A stretch of 61,309 bases of DNA from Deltaproteobacteria bacterium (GTDB lineage: Bacteria > Desulfobacterota > Deferrisomatia > Deferrisomatales > JACRMM01): the NCBI GenBank assembly GCA_016214985.1, contig JACRMM010000060.1, forward strand, positions 1 through 61,309, written 5' to 3'. Position numbers and translations under genes: made by a program. This document shows positions 59,416-61,309 of the stretch, piece by piece (the first letter of the stretch is position 1; the number at the start of each line of letters is the position of its first letter). The notes beneath the pieces were generated by a model, which was not told the origin of the DNA, did no database searches, and saw only the letters and a program-made list of their open reading frames with translations.

Positions 59416-60189
59416 ATGAGCTACCAGTTTCTGAAGACGTGCGACGCCGACGGCGCGGCGTGGATCTCCATCAACCGCCCGCCCCTGAACGTGCTCGACA
59501 TTGCGACCATGGAGGAGCTCAACGACGCGCTCGCCAAGGTGAAGGGCCGGGAGTCCGAGCTCCGGGCCCTCGTCATCACGGCCGAGGGCGACAAGGCCTT
59601 CTCGGCCGGCGTCGAGGTGGCCGACCACACGCCCGACAAGGTCGACCGGATGATCGAGGTGTTTCACCAGATCTTCCACCACCTCGACGGCCTCGAGATC
59701 CCCACGATCGCGGCGGTCAAGGGCGCGGCCCTGGGCGGCGGGTGCGAAGTTGCGCTCTTCTGCGACATGGTCGTCGCGGCCGACAACCTCAAGATCGGCC
59801 AGCCCGAGATGAAGCTCGGGGTGTTCCCACCACTCGCCGTGGTCATGCTGCCCCGCGTGATCCCCGAGAAGAAGGCCTTCGAGCTCTTGTGCGGGGGTGA
59901 GATCATCCGGGCGCCCGAGGCCCAGGCCCTGGGCCTGGTGAACAAGGTTGTCCCGCTCGCCTCCTTCGCCGAGGAGCTCGGGAAGTTCCTGGCCGTGTTC
60001 ACCGGTCTCTCCGGCGCCTCCCTTCGGTCCGCCAAGCGGGCGATCCGCGCGGCCCGCGGGCTGCCCTTCGCCCAGGCGCTGGGCCGGGTCGAACGCCTGT
60101 ACCTCGACGACCTGATGAAGACCGAGGACGCCAGGGAGGGCCTCTCGGCGTTCTTGGAGAAGCGCCCACCCGTGTGGAGGAACCAGTGA
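59416..60189 (+). CDS. bamR: Cyclohexa-1,5-diene-1-carbonyl-CoA hydratase
   Basis: This 257-residue crotonase-fold enzyme, length and sequence as in dienoyl-CoA hydratases (Dch, BamR, BzdW), adds water to the product of benzoyl-CoA reductase to give 6-hydroxycyclohex-1-ene-1-carbonyl-CoA. Visible are ISINRPPLNVLDIATMEEL, the oxyanion-hole loops FSAGVEVADHTPD and KGAALGGGCEVALFCDMV, and GQPEMKLGVFPPLA. The start at 59416 follows AAAGGAGG. A general enoyl-CoA hydratase is less likely given the FSAGVEVADH segment and neighbours. Confidence 0.92.
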   Translation: MSYQFLKTCDADGAAWISINRPPLNVLDIATMEELNDALAKVKGRESELRALVITAEGDKAFSAGVEVADHTPDKVDRMIEVFHQIFHHLDGLEIPTIAAVKGAALGGGCEVALFCDMVVAADNLKIGQPEMKLGVFPPLAVVMLPRVIPEKKAFELLCGGEIIRAPEAQALGLVNKVVPLASFAEELGKFLAVFTGLSGASLRSAKRAIRAARGLPFAQALGRVERLYLDDLMKTEDAREGLSAFLEKRPPVWRNQ

Positions 60190-60258
60190 GCGCTGGGCAG
60201 GGGGGGGCTGGGCCGCTGGGCGGCGCAATCTCGGGAGTGGGCGTCGCCTCGGGGCACA

Positions 60259-60282
60259 GCCGTCTAGCCGCCTAACCGCCTA
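60259..60282. repeat. Octamer tandem repeat (GCCGCCTA type)
   Basis: Three consecutive units read GCCGTCTA, GCCGCCTA and ACCGCCTA, ending five bases before a short ORF. GCTGGGC also recurs at about 60190-60220 in the same spacer. Confidence 0.5.
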
Positions 60283-60286
60283 GCCC

Positions 60287-60364
60287 ATGATCATCGATTT
60301 CCACGCGCACCTCGAGGCGCGCGATGCGTTGAGCTTCGTCCCCTTGGCCGGAGGTGCCGCGTGA
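60287..60364 (+). pseudogene. Possible amidohydrolase N-terminal remnant
   Basis: A 25-codon frame from ATG 60287 reads MIIDFHAHLEARDALSF and ends at 60364, overlapping the GTG start of the next gene by four bases. IIDFHAHL is the first strand and metal-binding HxH of amidohydrolase (ACMSD-type) proteins. Since only the first strand is left, it may be a deletion remnant now serving as a leader for the downstream gene, which starts at GTGA within its last codons. It could also be chance similarity. Confidence 0.4.
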
Positions 60365-60924
60365 GACCGGCGGTAGTCGTCGTGGACATGCTCGTGGACA
60401 ATCTCCACTCGGGCGAACACACGCCCATCGGGCGCGAGGGCATGGCGATCGTTCCGGCGATCCGGCGGGTGCTGGTGCAGTGCCGGGCCTCTCGCGTTCC
60501 GGTGATCTACGCCAACGACTCCTTTCTGCCCGGGGACGCGCTCTTCGGCGGCCGCATGAAGCCCCACGCCCTGCGGGGGACGGCCGGGGCCGACGTGATC
60601 CCGGAGATCGCGCCGGAGCCCGGCGACCATGTGGTTCCCAAGCGCCGGTTCTCGGCCTTCTACAAGACGGATCTGGACCAGACCCTTCGCACCCTGGGGG
60701 TGGACACCGTGGCCGTGGCGGGGATCACGACCCCCTTCTGCGTCCTGGCGACGGCGCTCGACGCCCTGTCGCTCGACTTTCAGGCCGTGATCCTGGAGGA
60801 CTGCTCGGCGGCCCACAAGCCGGAGGTCCACGAGGCGTGCCTCGGGTTGTACCGGAAGAATGCCCTCTGGCCCCTGCTGCGGGTGGTGACCTCCGGCGAA
60901 TTCCTTGCGGAGCTGCACGGGTAG
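60361..60924 (+). CDS. Isochorismatase-like cysteine hydrolase
   Basis: This 187-residue protein of the isochorismatase/nicotinamidase family starts with GTG 60361 (GGAGG site). The catalytic triad is visible as Asp9 in VVVVDMLVDN, Lys in VVPKRRFSAFYKTDLD and Cys in VAGITTPFCVLATAL. The substrate is not evident; such hydrolases act on amides, N-carbamoyl compounds or enol ethers. In this operon a role in a side reaction of aromatic degradation is possible but unproven. Confidence 0.88.
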   Translation: MRPAVVVVDMLVDNLHSGEHTPIGREGMAIVPAIRRVLVQCRASRVPVIYANDSFLPGDALFGGRMKPHALRGTAGADVIPEIAPEPGDHVVPKRRFSAFYKTDLDQTLRTLGVDTVAVAGITTPFCVLATALDALSLDFQAVILEDCSAAHKPEVHEACLGLYRKNALWPLLRVVTSGEFLAELHG

Positions 60925-60992
60925 GGAGACCTCGAAATTGGAATGAGCTGGCGCGGCGAAAGCCGGCCGGCCTTGCGAAAGGAGGAGACACC

Positions 60993-61309
60993 ATGGCGGT
61001 TCCATCGAAGATCCAGACCTGGCAGATGACGAAGGCCACGGACCCGAAGACCGGGGAGAAAGGGGTGCTGGAGCGCACCGAGATCGACGTGCCGGCGCTC
61101 GGGCTGGGAGACGTGCTCGTGGAGGTGGCGGGGTGCGGGGTGTGCCACACCGACCTGTCGTACTTCTACGACGGCGTGCCCACGGTCGTGAAGCCGCCGC
61201 TGTCGCTGGGCCACGAGATCAGCGGCACGGTCGTGGCCGGACCGGCCGAGTGGGTGGGGAAAGAGGTGCTCGTGCCGGCCGTCATGCCGTGCAACCAGTG
61301 CCCGATGTG
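60993..61309 (+). CDS. bamQ: 6-Hydroxycyclohex-1-ene-1-carbonyl-CoA dehydrogenase, 5' part
   Basis: The first 105 codons of a zinc-type alcohol dehydrogenase are cut by the window end. It starts at 60993 behind AAAGGAGGAG. The N-terminus (IQTWQMTKATDPKTGEKGVL), the catalytic-zinc segment GCGVCHTDLSYFYDGVP, GHEISGTVV and the structural-zinc Cys of PAVMPCNQCPMC are typical of the Had/BamQ/BzdX enzyme, which oxidises the hydroxyl group made by BamR with NAD. Position just after bamR supports this. The ring hydrolase BamA is not in the window and may follow. Confidence 0.9.
   Translation, partial: MAVPSKIQTWQMTKATDPKTGEKGVLERTEIDVPALGLGDVLVEVAGCGVCHTDLSYFYDGVPTVVKPPLSLGHEISGTVVAGPAEWVGKEVLVPAVMPCNQCPM

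Noticed and set aside
1..61309. CRISPR array or prophage structural genes
   Set aside because: No regularly spaced 24-40 bp repeats and no capsid, tail or terminase-like proteins were seen; the left element has only integration and replication functions in view.

Overview
The window reads as a chromosome segment of a high-GC, strictly anaerobic bacterium of the Desulfobacterota/Desulfuromonadota type (former Deltaproteobacteria). The signs are many multiheme c-type cytochromes, a complete tungsten-type (class II) benzoyl-CoA reductase operon, selenocysteine decoding, and arginine-decarboxylase/carboxynorspermidine polyamine synthesis. The species cannot be fixed from the sequence alone.

Layout. 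(1) 1-5.4 kb: the right end of an integrated element. A P4-type integrase lies beside the 3' end of a tRNA-Leu gene. Behind it are an AlpA-type regulator, a RepA-like helicase and a chain of small ATGA-coupled genes, one of which contains an iteron-like array of GGAAACT boxes. (2) 5.6-8.5 kb: a ClpP/NfeD-fold exported protein, a DUF166 protein and an AcuB-like CBS protein. (3) 20.0-8.6 kb, minus strand: a tightly packed, largely overlapping operon. It encodes a 12-heme cytochrome, ExbB, ExbD, TonB, a membrane-anchored cytochrome with irregular heme motifs, a cytochrome b-TPR fusion, a triheme cytochrome, an NHL propeller, a DUF4177 protein, a 34-heme cytochrome and a HEAT-repeat protein. A tRNA-Pro with a good promoter lies just upstream. 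(4) 20.2-24.5 kb: single genes (phosphodiesterase, thioredoxin-reductase-like flavoprotein, HEPN protein, Cys-rich protein, lipoprotein, small metalloprotease). (5) 24.7-34.7 kb: speA, carboxynorspermidine dehydrogenase and nspC surround a TlpA-like protein and a complete livKHMGF amino-acid ABC transporter. (6) 34.7-42 kb: Cys-cluster protein, rhomboid-TPR fusion, VapBC-type toxin-antitoxin pair, ECF transporter and a small cytochrome c. (7) 42-54 kb, minus strand: bamBCDEFGHI followed by fdhD. (8) 54.6-61.3 kb, plus strand: two class I (ATP-dependent) benzoyl-CoA reductase-type ATPases, then GNAT, thiolase, SDR dehydrogenase, cyclohexadienoyl-CoA hydratase, cysteine hydrolase and the start of 6-hydroxycyclohexenoyl-CoA dehydrogenase.

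How the genes work together. The right half encodes reductive dearomatisation of benzoyl-CoA (BamB-I), hydration of the dienoyl-CoA (BamR), oxidation (BamQ) and beta-oxidation-type steps. Two Bam subunits are interrupted by in-frame UGA codons at positions equivalent to the selenocysteines of methanogen HdrA and VhuD, each followed by a SECIS-like hairpin. bamE and bamF are therefore annotated here as full-length selenoproteins. Reducing equivalents from aromatic oxidation would need an acceptor, and the cytochrome/TonB operon on the left is a candidate electron-export module of unusual composition.
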